Notes: generated by a model from the letters alone, not told the origin. Numbered from the stretch's first letter, positions 1-7,576 are shown. The stretch is 64,000 bases of DNA from Streptomyces sp. NBC_00224 (GCF_041435195.1 NZ_CP108106.1:1550001-1614000), one strand, 5' to 3'. Numbers and translations are program-made.

Positions 1-94
1 GGTCCTCCACCTCGTAGTCGAGGGCCTCGGCCCAGAACGCGGCGAGGCTCAGCGGCCGAGCGCAGTCGACGACGAGTTTCCAGTGGACTGCCAT
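1..94 (-). CDS. VOC/glyoxalase-like protein, 5' part only
   Basis: The minus strand opens with an ATG at 94 and stays open to the window edge, giving 31 residues that begin MAVHWKLVVDCARPLSLAAF and continue WAEALDYEVED. This is the usual first beta-strand and helix of actinobacterial vicinal-oxygen-chelate (glyoxalase-like) proteins, in which a short strand is followed by a P-x-x-LAxFWxxAL helix. The remainder, including the metal-binding residues, lies outside the window, so neither activity nor substrate can be judged. Family assignment is inference from the N-terminal pattern. Confidence 0.6.
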   Translation of the reverse strand, partial: MAVHWKLVVDCARPLSLAAFWAEALDYEVED

Positions 95-205
95 ACGGCT
101 CTCCCAACGGTCGGATGCCCGCGTGGGCGTACGGAGTTCGGCACACCCATTGTCCGGGGCGCCCGGCATCGTGCGTGCCGGGCACCTCCGTTCCGTGCGC
201 GTGAC

Positions 206-568
206 TCAGCCGGTTCTGACGATGGTCCAGGCGTTGGGGTCGATGCTGGGGACGACCGAGTAGCGGCAGGAGCTGTTGTAGTACGTGCTGGTGATGGTCC
301 AGCCCGCGGGCGGGTACGTGGAGGCGCAGGCGTTGACCCTGGTGCCCACCGGGTAGCCGGTGAGCTGCATGATCCGCTTGCTGTTCGGGCTGAAGCCCGA
401 TCCGCAGCCGGCGCTGTTCCACCACTGGGTGTCGATCCAGCCGGTCGGGGTGAGCGTCGAGGCGCACATGTTGAGCGTGTCACCGGGCGCGGCGTTGGCG
501 GGGGTCGTTCCGGCGACGCCGGCCGCGGCGGCCAGGAGGGCGAGACAGGCGAAACGGGTCCGAATCAC
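206..568 (-). CDS. small secreted protein with duplicated cysteine module
   Basis: 120 residues from a GTG start preceded by GAGGAGA. Residues 1-26 form a Sec signal peptide (RTR, a hydrophobic stretch, then an ANA|A cleavage site), so the product is exported. The mature part is two copies of one module: C35-A-S-T...P-T-G-W...N-S...C55, and C81-A-S-T...P-A-G-W...N-S-S-C101. The cysteine spacing (19 residues between) is the same in both copies, suggesting two disulfide-closed units. It is rich in Trp, Tyr, Ser, Thr and Asn. I do not recognise a named family and assign no function; a surface-binding or extracellular structural role is only a guess. It lies alone, with about 170 bp of non-coding DNA upstream. 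Confidence 0.75.
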   Translation of the reverse strand: MIRTRFACLALLAAAAGVAGTTPANAAPGDTLNMCASTLTPTGWIDTQWWNSAGCGSGFSPNSKRIMQLTGYPVGTRVNACASTYPPAGWTITSTYYNSSCRYSVVPSIDPNAWTIVRTG

Positions 569-738
569 GTTGGGTCTCCTCGTCAGTGCAGCGGGGATGC
601 GCCGACGACGTCGGCGTCCGGTCACTTGCGCTGAGCAATTACTACCGGCACATGCGGACCTGCGGACAGTCACCTTTCAGCCCTGGCGACGAACGCACAT
701 TCGGCCTCCGTTCGCCTGTTCCCCTCCTGTGAAGTGCC

Positions 739-1026
739 CTAGCCCACGGAGGGCAGCAGACCCGTGATCGGGGCGACCGGGTCGGTGACCTGGTGGAGCT
801 GGTTGAGGTCGTTCAGCTTGTTCAACTGGCTGAGCTGGGCTTTCACGGTGGGCATCTCGCCGCGGTGCTCCGCCGGGATGGAGTTCTGTACAAGCCCGTC
901 GAGCACGGCGACCGGGGAGATGGGCTGGATGCCGGCCGTGCCCGCGGCGCTCGCCGCGGACGCACCGAGGCCCGAGACTCCGGCGGCGAGGGCGAGGACT
1001 GTGGCGATACGTCGTGTTGAGATCAC
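739..1026 (-). CDS. small secreted protein, unknown function
   Basis: 95 residues from a GTG start. The N-terminus (MISTRRIATVLALAAGVSGL then an ASAASA region) is a typical Sec signal peptide, with cleavage expected near residue 28. The mature part of about 65 residues is rich in Leu, Asn and Gln, with a repetitive LSQLNKLNDLNQLHQV segment that looks amphipathic and helical, and ends ITGLLPSVG. It contains no cysteine and no catalytic motif. Small exported proteins of this style are common in Streptomyces and mostly uncharacterised. Function unknown. It may share control with the neighbouring secreted protein at 206-568, which has the same orientation, but a 170-bp gap separates them. Confidence 0.7.
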   Translation of the reverse strand: MISTRRIATVLALAAGVSGLGASAASAAGTAGIQPISPVAVLDGLVQNSIPAEHRGEMPTVKAQLSQLNKLNDLNQLHQVTDPVAPITGLLPSVG

Positions 1027-1119
1027 GCCCTGACAACCGGCGGACCCCGCCGATGGACACGGCCGCGGCCCAGCCTCACCCGAGAAGCCGATGCCGAGGT
1101 CTTCGGCGCGGATGACGCG

Positions 1120-2157
1120 TCAACCCCGCGCCGGTGTCCTGCCCTCGCGCGTCCAGGCCAGCAGCTCCTCTTCCGTCCACGTCGTGATGACGCGCTCGGC
1201 CGGGACCCCGCACTCCTCGGCCCGTACACAGCCGAACACCTGCCAGTCCAGCTGCCCGGGTGCGTGCGCGTCGGTGTCGATGGAGAACAGCACGCCCGCG
1301 TCGACCGCGCGCCGCAGCAGGCGGCGCGGCGGATCCAGGCGTTCGGGACGGCTGTTGATCTCGACGGCGGTGTCCGACTCGGCGCAGGCGGCGAAGACCT
1401 CGTCCGCGTCGAACTCCGACTCGGGCCGCTTGCCCCGGCCCCCGGTGACCAGCCGCCCGGTGCAGTGCCCCAGTACGTCGGCGTGCGGATTGCGGACGGC
1501 CGCGACCATGCGGCGGGTCATCGCGGCGCCGTCCATGCGCAGCTTGGAGTGGACCGACACCACCACGACGTCCAGCTGCTCCAGGAGCTCCTCCTCCTGG
1601 TCGAGCGAGCCGTCCTCCAGGATGTCGCACTCGATGCCGGTGAGCAGCCGGAAGGGCGCCCAGCGCTCGTTCGCCCGGGCCACCACCTCCAGTTGCCTGC
1701 GCAGGCGTTCCGGGGACAGGCCGTTGGCCACGGTCAGCCGGGGCGAGTGGTCGGTGAGCACCGCCCACTCGTGGCCGAGCTCCGCCGCCGCCCACCCCAT
1801 CTCCTCGATCGGGCTGCCGCCGTCGGACCAGTCGGAGTGCAGATGGCAGTCGCCGCGCAGGGCCGCGCGCAGTTCCTCGCCGCCCTCGACGAGGGGCGCG
1901 GAGGCGCCTTCCTCCTCCAACCGCCGCAGATAGTCCGGCAGTTCTCCCGCCAGGGCCTCGCGCACCACCCGCGCGGTCTTCGGGCCGATCCCCTTCACCG
2001 ACTCCAACGACCCGGCGGCCACCCGCTCCTCGACCTCGCCGCCCGCCATCTCCTCGACCACGCCGGCGGCCGTACGGAACGCCTGTACGCGGTATGTGGG
2101 GGCCTGCGTGCGCTCCAGCAGGAACGCGATCCGCCTCAACGCCGTCACCGGATCCAT
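1120..2157 (-). CDS. PHP-domain metal-dependent phosphoesterase
   Basis: 345 residues. The ATG at 2157 is preferred because GGAGG sits 5 nt upstream; an in-frame GTG at 2163 is possible. Residues 1-100 hold an N-terminal helical region with a helix-hairpin-helix element (SVKGIGPKTARVV), as in PolX-type proteins. A PHP domain follows with its metal ligands: CHLHSDWSDG near residues 106-115, LTDHSPR, IECDI, SVHSK, LGHCTGR, EINSRP and the terminal DTDAHAPGQ. The combination matches the C-terminal nuclease/phosphoesterase half of PolX or stand-alone YcdX-like hydrolases; no polymerase catalytic region is present. Likely a cytosolic phosphoesterase or nuclease of unknown substrate. It is monocistronic by spacing. 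Confidence 0.85.
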   Translation of the reverse strand: MDPVTALRRIAFLLERTQAPTYRVQAFRTAAGVVEEMAGGEVEERVAAGSLESVKGIGPKTARVVREALAGELPDYLRRLEEEGASAPLVEGGEELRAALRGDCHLHSDWSDGGSPIEEMGWAAAELGHEWAVLTDHSPRLTVANGLSPERLRRQLEVVARANERWAPFRLLTGIECDILEDGSLDQEEELLEQLDVVVVSVHSKLRMDGAAMTRRMVAAVRNPHADVLGHCTGRLVTGGRGKRPESEFDADEVFAACAESDTAVEINSRPERLDPPRRLLRRAVDAGVLFSIDTDAHAPGQLDWQVFGCVRAEECGVPAERVITTWTEEELLAWTREGRTPARG

Positions 2158-2229
2158 CGACACCTCCGACCGCCCACCATTGTCCGCCGACCGGCCGCCA
2201 GGCGCCTCCCGTACGGGGCCGGGCGACGC

Positions 2230-2260
2230 GGCGGCGGGGCACCCCCGCTCGGGGTGCCCC
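2230..2260 (-). terminator. hairpin terminator behind the SSI gene
   Basis: A perfect 13-bp inverted repeat (arms 2230-2242 and 2248-2260, GGCGGGGCACCCC with a 5-nt loop) lies 45 bp beyond the stop codon of the subtilisin-inhibitor gene at 2305, in its direction of transcription. There is no U-tract, as is usual for streptomycete terminators. Confidence 0.7.
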
Positions 2261-2304
2261 GCCGTTCCTGCTGTCGCGTGCGGGCGACGAAGCGTGCTCG
2301 TCGG

Positions 2305-2757
2305 TCAGAAGTTGAACACGACGCCCTGGCCCGCCTGCTTCTCACAGGGGTTGCCGAAGGTGTGCCGGTAGGAGACGCGCTGGCCGCCCCAGACGCCGTC
2401 GGCCATGACGGTCATCGGATTCCACTCCTTGGTACACACCGCACCGGCCGGCGGGCCGGCCGTGATCGCGGCGAAGTCGCCCTGGTTGCGGTCGAGCTCC
2501 GCGCAGGCCCGCTTGGCGGCCGGGTGCGTACCGGAGGGGGTGGGCGCGCAGCTGAGCGTCACCGCGCGAAGGACGGACGCGCCGTCGTCGCCGGTGCCCG
2601 GCGCCACGGTCAGGACGAGCGCGGACGGCGGGTAGAGGCTCATCGCGGCGCCCCGGGTGTCGTGCTGATCGGCGCCGGCCGCACCCGGTACGGCAACCGC
2701 TGCGCCGACGAGCGCCAGCGCGGCCACCAGAGTCGTACGCCCAAGCGTCTTACGCAT
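2305..2757 (-). CDS. SSI-family secreted protease inhibitor, Lys at P1
   Basis: 150 residues; the ATG at 2757 has AGGAG upstream with an 8-nt gap. Residues 1-33 are a signal peptide. The mature protein carries the hallmarks of Streptomyces subtilisin inhibitor: LYPPSALVLTV near its N-terminus, VTLSCAPTPSGTHPAAKRAC, the reactive-site loop C-T-K-E-W-N-P, and GVWGGQRVSYRHTFGNPCE. Four cysteines are placed as in the family (two disulfides). By alignment to SSI (C-P-M-V-Y-D-P, P1 Met73) the P1 residue here is Lys, which in family members favours trypsin-like targets as well as subtilisin. SSIs are abundant extracellular dimers that control the cell's own proteases during differentiation. The 5' leader has a 9-bp direct repeat (TTCAGGGAC at 2775 and 2789). 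Confidence 0.93.
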   Translation of the reverse strand: MRKTLGRTTLVAALALVGAAVAVPGAAGADQHDTRGAAMSLYPPSALVLTVAPGTGDDGASVLRAVTLSCAPTPSGTHPAAKRACAELDRNQGDFAAITAGPPAGAVCTKEWNPMTVMADGVWGGQRVSYRHTFGNPCEKQAGQGVVFNF

Positions 2758-3180
2758 ATCAAACACTCCTGTCATTCAGGGACTGTTGTTCAGGGACCGA
2801 TGAACGAGCCCGAGTCTTGTCCAGACCTGGGAGTGCCGCAGACCGCCGTATACGAATCCGGTCACCCTCCGCCACGCCGCGATCGCATGAAGTTGCAGGC
2901 CACAGCCACCCGAACGGTCGGACGGGCTGATGGGTGCCCGTAGAGAAGAAGGCGCAAAGCCGCCTCTACTTTGTTTTCTAAAGCAACAAGAACATTGAAT
3001 CTTGAATAGTGAGGTTTCGATTACATTTCATTCTCGGTCCACGATCAGGCCCTCCGCCTGTGCCTTCGGCGCCGCCGGACGTGCGCACACCCGGGGCGGG
3101 CGTCAGAGTGGGGACGGTGCCGCGCTCGCCGTGCCCGGCCCGCCCGGCGCCCACGGGCCCATACGAAGGAGCAGCACACG
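2758..3180. other. intergenic region with an AT-rich patch
   Basis: 423 bp between the divergent SSI gene (minus) and the small gene at 3181 (plus). It holds the SSI leader with the direct repeat TTCAGGGAC at 2775-2783 and 2789-2797. A patch near 2963-3041 is clearly AT-rich against the surrounding GC-rich DNA and contains no supported ORF. Such a patch is a likely place for promoters, but no confident -35/-10 pair could be assigned. A reasonable purine-rich site (GAAGGAGC) precedes the start at 3181. Confidence 0.5.
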
Positions 3181-3390
3181 ATGGAACACCACATCGTCGC
3201 CGAGATGATCGAGCCCGGCGGCAGCACACTCAAGGAGTGGCACATGGTCCGCGCCGGTCAGAGCGTGTCCATGTGCGGCCGGGAACTCGACATGAATGAG
3301 CAGGAGTTGCCGGCCGACGCCTGGGGGACCGAGCGGGCGCGGCCGTTCTGCCACACCTGCGGGGCCCTGTTTCTGCGCGAAGTGCCGTGA
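3181..3390 (+). CDS. small conserved cysteine-containing protein, unknown
   Basis: 69 residues beginning MEHHIVAEMIEPGGSTLKEW. The ATG is preceded by AAGGAGCAGCACACG. Three cysteines lie in the second half: MCGREL and FCHTCGALFLREV at the C-terminus. The C-x2-C pair plus the upstream Cys and His could bind a metal, but this is inference. I do not recognise a named domain; short proteins ending in a CHTCGALF-like motif seem common in streptomycetes. No signal peptide or membrane segment is present, so it is probably cytosolic. The gene converges on the anti-sigma-type ATPase gene at 3428 with a 37-bp gap. Confidence 0.7.
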   Translation: MEHHIVAEMIEPGGSTLKEWHMVRAGQSVSMCGRELDMNEQELPADAWGTERARPFCHTCGALFLREVP

Positions 3391-3427
3391 AACAGGGCGC
3401 CGGTGCCGCACCCGCCCGCCGCTCCCG

Positions 3428-3946
3428 CTATCCGCGCGCGAACGCGGCCAGCGGGAGCAGCGGGCGGCGCACCGCCGCGGTGGGCGGGCGCTGCGCCTCG
3501 GGCAGCGCCCGCAGGGGGCGCACCCGGACCAGGGTCTGCGCGTCGGGAACCTCGGCCCGCAGCGTGAACCAGACGACCTTGCCGTCGGCCGTGCCGTGCG
3601 TGCCCCAGCTGTCACTGAGGGAGGCCACCATGGCCAGGCCCCGGCCGCGGCTCTCCAGCGGCTCGCCGCCGCCGAGGACGGGCAGCCGGGGGTCGCGGTC
3701 GAGGACGGCGGCGGTCAGGCGCCGCCCCGTCCACCGCAGTTCGAGCGTGCAGCGCTTGTCGCCCTCGGTGTGCCGGAAGACGTTGGTGAGCAGCTCGCAC
3801 ACGCCGAGGCTGACCGGCTGGATCAGGCACTCAAGCTTCCAGTACCGAAGGTGTGCGGCGACGATCCGGCGGATCTGCGGCACCCGTTCGGGGGCGGCTT
3901 CGAGATCCAGGGTGTACTGACGGTTCACTTCCACGACCACGCCCAC
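3428..3946 (-). CDS. ATP-binding protein of the RsbW-like (HATPase) family
   Basis: 172 residues from a GTG at 3946, chosen because AGGAG lies 7 nt upstream; an ATG at 3961 is possible but has no ribosome site. The protein has the single-domain HATPase layout of Streptomyces regulatory ATPases: N-box ELLTNVFRH, G1-like DRDPRLP, and G2-like SRGRGLAMVASLSDSWG. The core fold ends near residue 145, and a Pro/Arg-rich tail follows. Relatives act as anti-sigma factors or serine kinases opposing STAS-domain antagonists, and large numbers occur in streptomycetes. No sigma factor or antagonist gene is adjacent, so the partner is unknown. Confidence 0.8.
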   Translation of the reverse strand: MGVVVEVNRQYTLDLEAAPERVPQIRRIVAAHLRYWKLECLIQPVSLGVCELLTNVFRHTEGDKRCTLELRWTGRRLTAAVLDRDPRLPVLGGGEPLESRGRGLAMVASLSDSWGTHGTADGKVVWFTLRAEVPDAQTLVRVRPLRALPEAQRPPTAAVRRPLLPLAAFARG

Positions 3947-4100
3947 GACTGCGCTCCTCATCAGGACGGCCGGCGGACCGGCTGCCGCTTTGACAATGAC
4001 AGCCCCGAGAAAGCGGAAAGTAATCATTCAGATACGGAGGGAACGCAATCAGCGTGACCCCATCCGGGTGAACGCGCAACACAGGCCGCACGACGGCGCC

Positions 4101-4130
4101 GGTCCGGGCCGGTCCGGGCCGGTCCGGGCC
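4101..4130. repeat. three tandem copies of a 10-bp unit
   Basis: GGTCCGGGCC is repeated three times without interruption, followed by a degenerate fourth copy (CGTCCGGACA). It lies between the ATPase gene and the terminator of the radical SAM gene, in non-coding DNA. Confidence 0.9.
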
Positions 4131-4145
4131 CGTCCGGACAGGAAA

Positions 4146-4181
4146 GAGCCCCGGCAGGACGGGGGAGACCTGCCGGGGCTC
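4146..4181 (-). terminator. hairpin terminator behind the radical SAM gene
   Basis: A perfect 13-bp inverted repeat (GAGCCCCGGCAGG at 4146-4158 pairing with 4169-4181, 10-nt loop) is located 56 bp beyond the radical SAM stop codon at 4237, in its direction of transcription. Confidence 0.75.
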
Positions 4182-4236
4182 GTATATGGGCGGGCGGTTC
4201 AGCGCGGCCCGCGTATAGATGAATTGTAAACCATGG

Positions 4237-5541
4237 CTAGACCGACAGGCTGTCCATGAAGGAGCTCACCGAGAACACCGCGTTCCCCGGCCCCGCCGGC
4301 CCGTATCCAGGCGGGGAGGCCAGGCCGTACTCGTCCATCGTCGCCCGGTACGCCTCCAGGAGGCGGATGTGGTACTCCAGCGGGGCGCCCTGCGGGTTGG
4401 CCTTGCCGAGCGGGGTGGTCGGCTCGGGGCACCAGGTCGTGAAGCGTGGGGTGATGCCGCGCGACATGAAGAAGCGCAGCCCCTCGACCGTGGAGTCGAT
4501 CGCCTCGTCGACGGTGGTGAAGCCGAAGGGCTCGGCCATCTCCACGCCCGCGACGAAGTTGGGGATCACATGGCGCGGGCCGAAGATCTCCGCCGAGTCG
4601 AGGATGCGCCGGTGCCACTCGTCACGGCCGACGTACTCCTCCTTGCCCGGGCAGTACAGCTCGAACAGCCGCCGGTCCCACACCTCGTAGTTGGGGTGGT
4701 AGATCCGCACGCCGTAGTCGTGGAAGCGCTGCACGTCCTCCTTGGGCAGCGCCTGGGCGACGACCTTGCCCGTCCAGCGGCCGGGGAAGCGCTCCTCGAT
4801 CGCCTTGGCGTACATCCCGTAGAAGTCGGCCTCGTCGCGCCCGCCGACGTGCGAGGTGATCGCGCCGCCGGTGAGGGTGTACGCGGTGGACGCCTTGGCG
4901 GTGTCGTACCGGTCGATGATCTCCAGCGCTTCGAGGATCTCCTCGACCGGCTTGACGCCGGTGTAGGGGCGCCCGGCCGCCTTGTGCTGGCGCCAGTTGT
5001 GGTTGATGTCGCAGTACTGGCACTCCTGCTTGGCGCCGAAGTACTGGCAGACCCGGAACACGGTGAGGTAGATCAGATAGCCCCACTGGATCGTCGGGGC
5101 CACCTCCATCACGGACTTGCCGTTGGACAGCTTGTGACGGTAGTACTCCGGCATCGGCGGCAGCCCCACGTCCGAGATCCGCTTGCCGTCCAGGTACAGG
5201 CCGAGCATGCCGTGGTCGTCGGCCGCGACCCGGTACGGGGACGCCGGGTTGACCCGCACCGACACGACCGTGCGGCGCAGCTCGTACGGGCCGCCGGTCA
5301 GCACGATCTCCTCCGGCGGGCGGCGCAGCGCGGCGGCGCCCAGCTCCGGCAGGGTGCGGTGGTCGAAGGAGAAGATGAAGTACGACTTCGGCTTGACCTC
5401 TCCGGACTCGTTGTCGCTGAGGGCCGAGTCGTCGAAGGCCATCCCTCCGCGCAGCAGGTCTTCCTTGATCACGGCTTCCCTGGGCACCCCGGGGAACCGC
5501 GCCATCAGTGATTCGACCTCATCGGTACGGCTGCTGAGCAT
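4237..5541 (-). CDS. radical SAM family protein with wide cysteine spacing
   Basis: 434 residues; ATG with GGAGGA upstream. The likely iron-sulfur cluster motif is C165-x8-C174-x2-C177 in VFRVCQYFGAKQECQYCDIN. The aromatic residue before the last cysteine and the preceding beta strand match radical SAM proteins, but the first spacing is wider than the canonical x3. Downstream segments fit a partial TIM barrel: YTLTGGAIT (the GGE-like SAM-binding strand), KVVAQALPKEDVQRF, GVRIYHPNYEVWD and PNFVAGVEM. An N-terminal region of about 160 residues is extra. A cytosolic radical enzyme is likely; substrate and reaction are unknown. It is monocistronic, with a terminator downstream and a repeat element upstream. 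The family call is good; a biochemical function is not claimed. Confidence 0.8.
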   Translation of the reverse strand: MLSSRTDEVESLMARFPGVPREAVIKEDLLRGGMAFDDSALSDNESGEVKPKSYFIFSFDHRTLPELGAAALRRPPEEIVLTGGPYELRRTVVSVRVNPASPYRVAADDHGMLGLYLDGKRISDVGLPPMPEYYRHKLSNGKSVMEVAPTIQWGYLIYLTVFRVCQYFGAKQECQYCDINHNWRQHKAAGRPYTGVKPVEEILEALEIIDRYDTAKASTAYTLTGGAITSHVGGRDEADFYGMYAKAIEERFPGRWTGKVVAQALPKEDVQRFHDYGVRIYHPNYEVWDRRLFELYCPGKEEYVGRDEWHRRILDSAEIFGPRHVIPNFVAGVEMAEPFGFTTVDEAIDSTVEGLRFFMSRGITPRFTTWCPEPTTPLGKANPQGAPLEYHIRLLEAYRATMDEYGLASPPGYGPAGPGNAVFSVSSFMDSLSV

Positions 5542-5926
5542 GTGCTGACGTCCTCCGGTCCAGTCGCTTTCCTGTCGTACTGAACCTATGCTCTCGCCGG
5601 CTTCACCGATGGACTGGGCATCGACGACGAAGCCGGCGAGCGATCGCCAGACTATCCACGGGGCGATCTTCGGCGGATCGGTCTGCGGTCGCGCTTCTCC
5701 TCATCCGAAAGGCCTAGGGCCTGTCCGGCGGATCTTGTCTGGGACGCGGGGGTCTGGTGCGCCCATCTGCGGCGTTGTCGTCGGTTGCCGACGCTCCGCG
5801 TCGACGCCCTCCTCCGCCTTGCAGCTGGACGCACCAGACCCCCGCTCACCAGCACCGAAAGGCGGAGGCACCTCGCGGGCGACCAGATCCGCCGGACAGG
5901 CCCTAGGCACTCGGGCCGGTACGCGC
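5542..5926. other. intergenic region filled mostly by a repeat element
   Basis: 385 bp between the radical SAM start (minus) and the hemC stop (minus). The right-hand half is occupied by the inverted-repeat element at 5713-5907. The stretch 5542-5712 should hold the radical SAM promoter on the minus strand; no clear -35/-10 pair is visible. No supported ORF. Confidence 0.6.
5713..5907. mobile_element. MITE-like inverted-repeat element, about 195 bp
   Basis: The ends are near-perfect inverted repeats: CCTAGGGCCTGTCCGGCGGA at 5713 is mirrored at 5907, matching 26 of 27 bases (5713-5739 against 5881-5907). A second nested pair, GCGGGGGTCTGGTGCG at 5746 and its complement ending at 5845, matches 23 of 25. 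Further internal pairings exist (CCTCCGCCTT at 5811-5820 with AAGGCGGAGG at 5859-5868, and a GACGC/GCGTC tip). There is no ORF. The structure is that of a non-autonomous miniature element or a folded repetitive sequence. It ends 19 bp from the hemC stop codon and could also terminate hemC transcription. Confidence 0.7.
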
Positions 5927-6862
5927 TCAGTGGGCGATCGAGTCGATCAGCTCGCGGGCTCCCTGCCGCAACAGGGTGACCGCGACCGAGGTGCCGAGCG
6001 TGGCCGGATCGAGCGGGCCCGCCCACTCGTGTGCGTTGAGGACCGTCTTTCCGTCGGGGGTGAACACACAGGCCCGCAACGAGAGATCGCCGTTGCGGGC
6101 CGCCCTCGCGTACCCGGCGATCGGGCTGTTGCAGTGACCTTGCAGGACGTGGAGGAACATCCGCTCGGCCGTCGCCTCGCGGTGGGCGTCGGGGTCGCCC
6201 AGGTCGCTCACCAGGTCGATCAGCTCGCGGTCGCCCTCGCGGCACTGCAGCGCCAGGATGCCCGCGCCGATGGGCGGACACATCACCTCCGCGGAGAGCA
6301 CCTCGGTGATCACGTCCGTACGGCCGATGCGCTCCAGGCCCGAGACGGCGAGCAGCAGTGCGTCGGCGTCGCCCGCGGCCAGCTTCTCCAGGCGGCGGTT
6401 GGCGTTGCCGCGCATCGGGACGCAGCGCAGCTGCGGATGGGAGGCGGCCAGTTGGGCGATGCGGCGGACGGAGGAGGTGCCGATGCGGGTGCCGGCGGGC
6501 AGCTCGTCGAGGGTGAGACCGCCGGGGTGGATCAGGGCGTCGCGGATGTCGTCGCGTTTGAGGAAGGCGGCGAAGACGGTACCGGCGGGCAGCGGGCGGT
6601 CGGCGGGCACGTCCTTCACGCAGTGCACGGCGAGGTCGGCCTCGCCCGCGAGCAGCGCGGCGTCCACCTCCTTGGTGAACGCACCCTTCCCCTCGACCAG
6701 CGAGAGGTCGCCCATCCACTTGTCGCCGGTCGTCTTGACCGGGACGACCTCGGTGGCGACACCGGGGTGCAGGGCCGCGAGTTCGGCGCGTACGCGTTCC
6801 ACTTGCGCGAGCGCCATGGGCGAGTCGCGCGAGACGATCCGGATCAACTCGGCAGTAGACAT
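5927..6862 (-). CDS. hemC: porphobilinogen deaminase (hydroxymethylbilane synthase)
   Basis: 311 residues. It catalyses head-to-tail joining of four porphobilinogens into hydroxymethylbilane for haem, sirohaem and corrin synthesis in the cytosol. Visible hallmarks are the catalytic Asp84 in [11 protein letters not shown], the substrate-binding Arg pair in GTSSVRR (133-134), RGNANRRL (Arg151, Arg157) and the dipyrromethane-attachment cysteine C244 in [10 protein letters not shown]. Length is normal. Several positions differ from the common consensus (HCVKD for HSxKD, GTSSVRR for [15 protein letters not shown] for RGNVDTRL). It stands alone rather than beside hemA/hemD, so it may be a second, divergent copy serving a specialised tetrapyrrole need. 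That last point is inference. Confidence 0.93.
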   Translation of the reverse strand: MSTAELIRIVSRDSPMALAQVERVRAELAALHPGVATEVVPVKTTGDKWMGDLSLVEGKGAFTKEVDAALLAGEADLAVHCVKDVPADRPLPAGTVFAAFLKRDDIRDALIHPGGLTLDELPAGTRIGTSSVRRIAQLAASHPQLRCVPMRGNANRRLEKLAAGDADALLLAVSGLERIGRTDVITEVLSAEVMCPPIGAGILALQCREGDRELIDLVSDLGDPDAHREATAERMFLHVLQGHCNSPIAGYARAARNGDLSLRACVFTPDGKTVLNAHEWAGPLDPATLGTSVAVTLLRQGARELIDSIAH

Positions 6863-7132
6863 GGGTCCACGATATGGGGAGGACCCGGATCCCGCTCACA
6901 CCGCCTCGTGGCCTCAGCGTCTTTGTACGCCAAGGGAGTTGACCCCCGCCTCAGTCGCGGTCCGCGACGATCAGCAGATAGTGAAAGCTGCCTTCCTCGT
7001 GGGCGGTGAGGAAGGCGTCCTCAATTCCGGTGGCGGCCGGGGACGGCCCCGGCGGACGGCGACGGGCCCCCGGCCGCGGCTCGCGCGGGCGGGGACCCTG
7101 GGGCGGGCGGCTGTGCGGGCAGCCGCCGTGGA
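6863..7132. other. intergenic; possible remnant of a coding tail
   Basis: 270 bp between hemC and the SPW gene, both on the minus strand. One minus-strand frame ends at 6951 with a protein-like tail (EDAFLTAHEEGSFHYLLIVA then DRD and stop), but the frame has no start codon or ribosome site nearby and is preceded by low-complexity Pro/Arg sequence. It may be the remnant of a truncated gene. No functional call is made. Confidence 0.3.
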
Positions 7133-7576
7133 TCAGGTCGCCCTTCTGTTCCTGCTCATCAGCATGCCGCCCGCGACCAGCGCGAACAGACACACCGCGG
7201 CGCCGGTGATGACGTTGCTCAGGATTGCTCCGGTACCGGGGTGGCGGGCGACCACCCACGGAGCGACGATCAGCCAGGCGCCCAACAGCAGGACCACGAA
7301 GTTCAGGTCCTGCGACCGCTCCGGGACGATGGACATGCACAGGCCCACCACCGCGAGAGCGATGCCGACGATCAGGTTGGTCAGGGCGAGCGTCGGTAGC
7401 GCGCCGGAGAAGTGCACGGTCCAGCCGGAGATGGCCGCGTAGATTCCGGCGAGGATCACGAGTTCCTCGACCGCCGCGACCCCTCGCGTCTCCATCATCG
7501 CCGCGTACCTGTCCCGCATCTCCGATACGTCGGGGTGCCCGGATATGTCACCTGGTCGGTGAGAGACGTCGGCCAT
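7133..7576 (-). CDS. SPW repeat membrane protein
   Basis: 147 residues. After a 35-residue hydrophilic N-terminus there are four hydrophobic helices (about 38-55, 63-84, 92-110 and 118-140). Two copies of the SPW-type motif are visible: SGWTVHF in the first pair and GAWLIVAPWVV in the second, the signature of small SPW-repeat membrane proteins of bacteria and archaea. The C-terminus is short and basic (MSRNRRAT). The molecular role of this family is not established. The gene is separate from hemC and from the rhomboid-like gene, with about 150 bp on its 5' side. Confidence 0.85.
   Translation of the reverse strand: MADVSHRPGDISGHPDVSEMRDRYAAMMETRGVAAVEELVILAGIYAAISGWTVHFSGALPTLALTNLIVGIALAVVGLCMSIVPERSQDLNFVVLLLGAWLIVAPWVVARHPGTGAILSNVITGAAVCLFALVAGGMLMSRNRRAT

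Noticed and set aside
2815..2830. AGTCTTGTCCAGACC upstream of the SSI gene considered as a DasR-type site
   Set aside because: Arms are only 4 bp and the centre does not match the TGGTCTAGACCA consensus.
1076..2943. Long open frames on both strands overlapping the PHP and SSI genes
   Set aside because: They are GC-rich shadow frames with Arg/Gly/Ala-biased composition and no ribosome site; the PHP and SSI frames carry real motifs.
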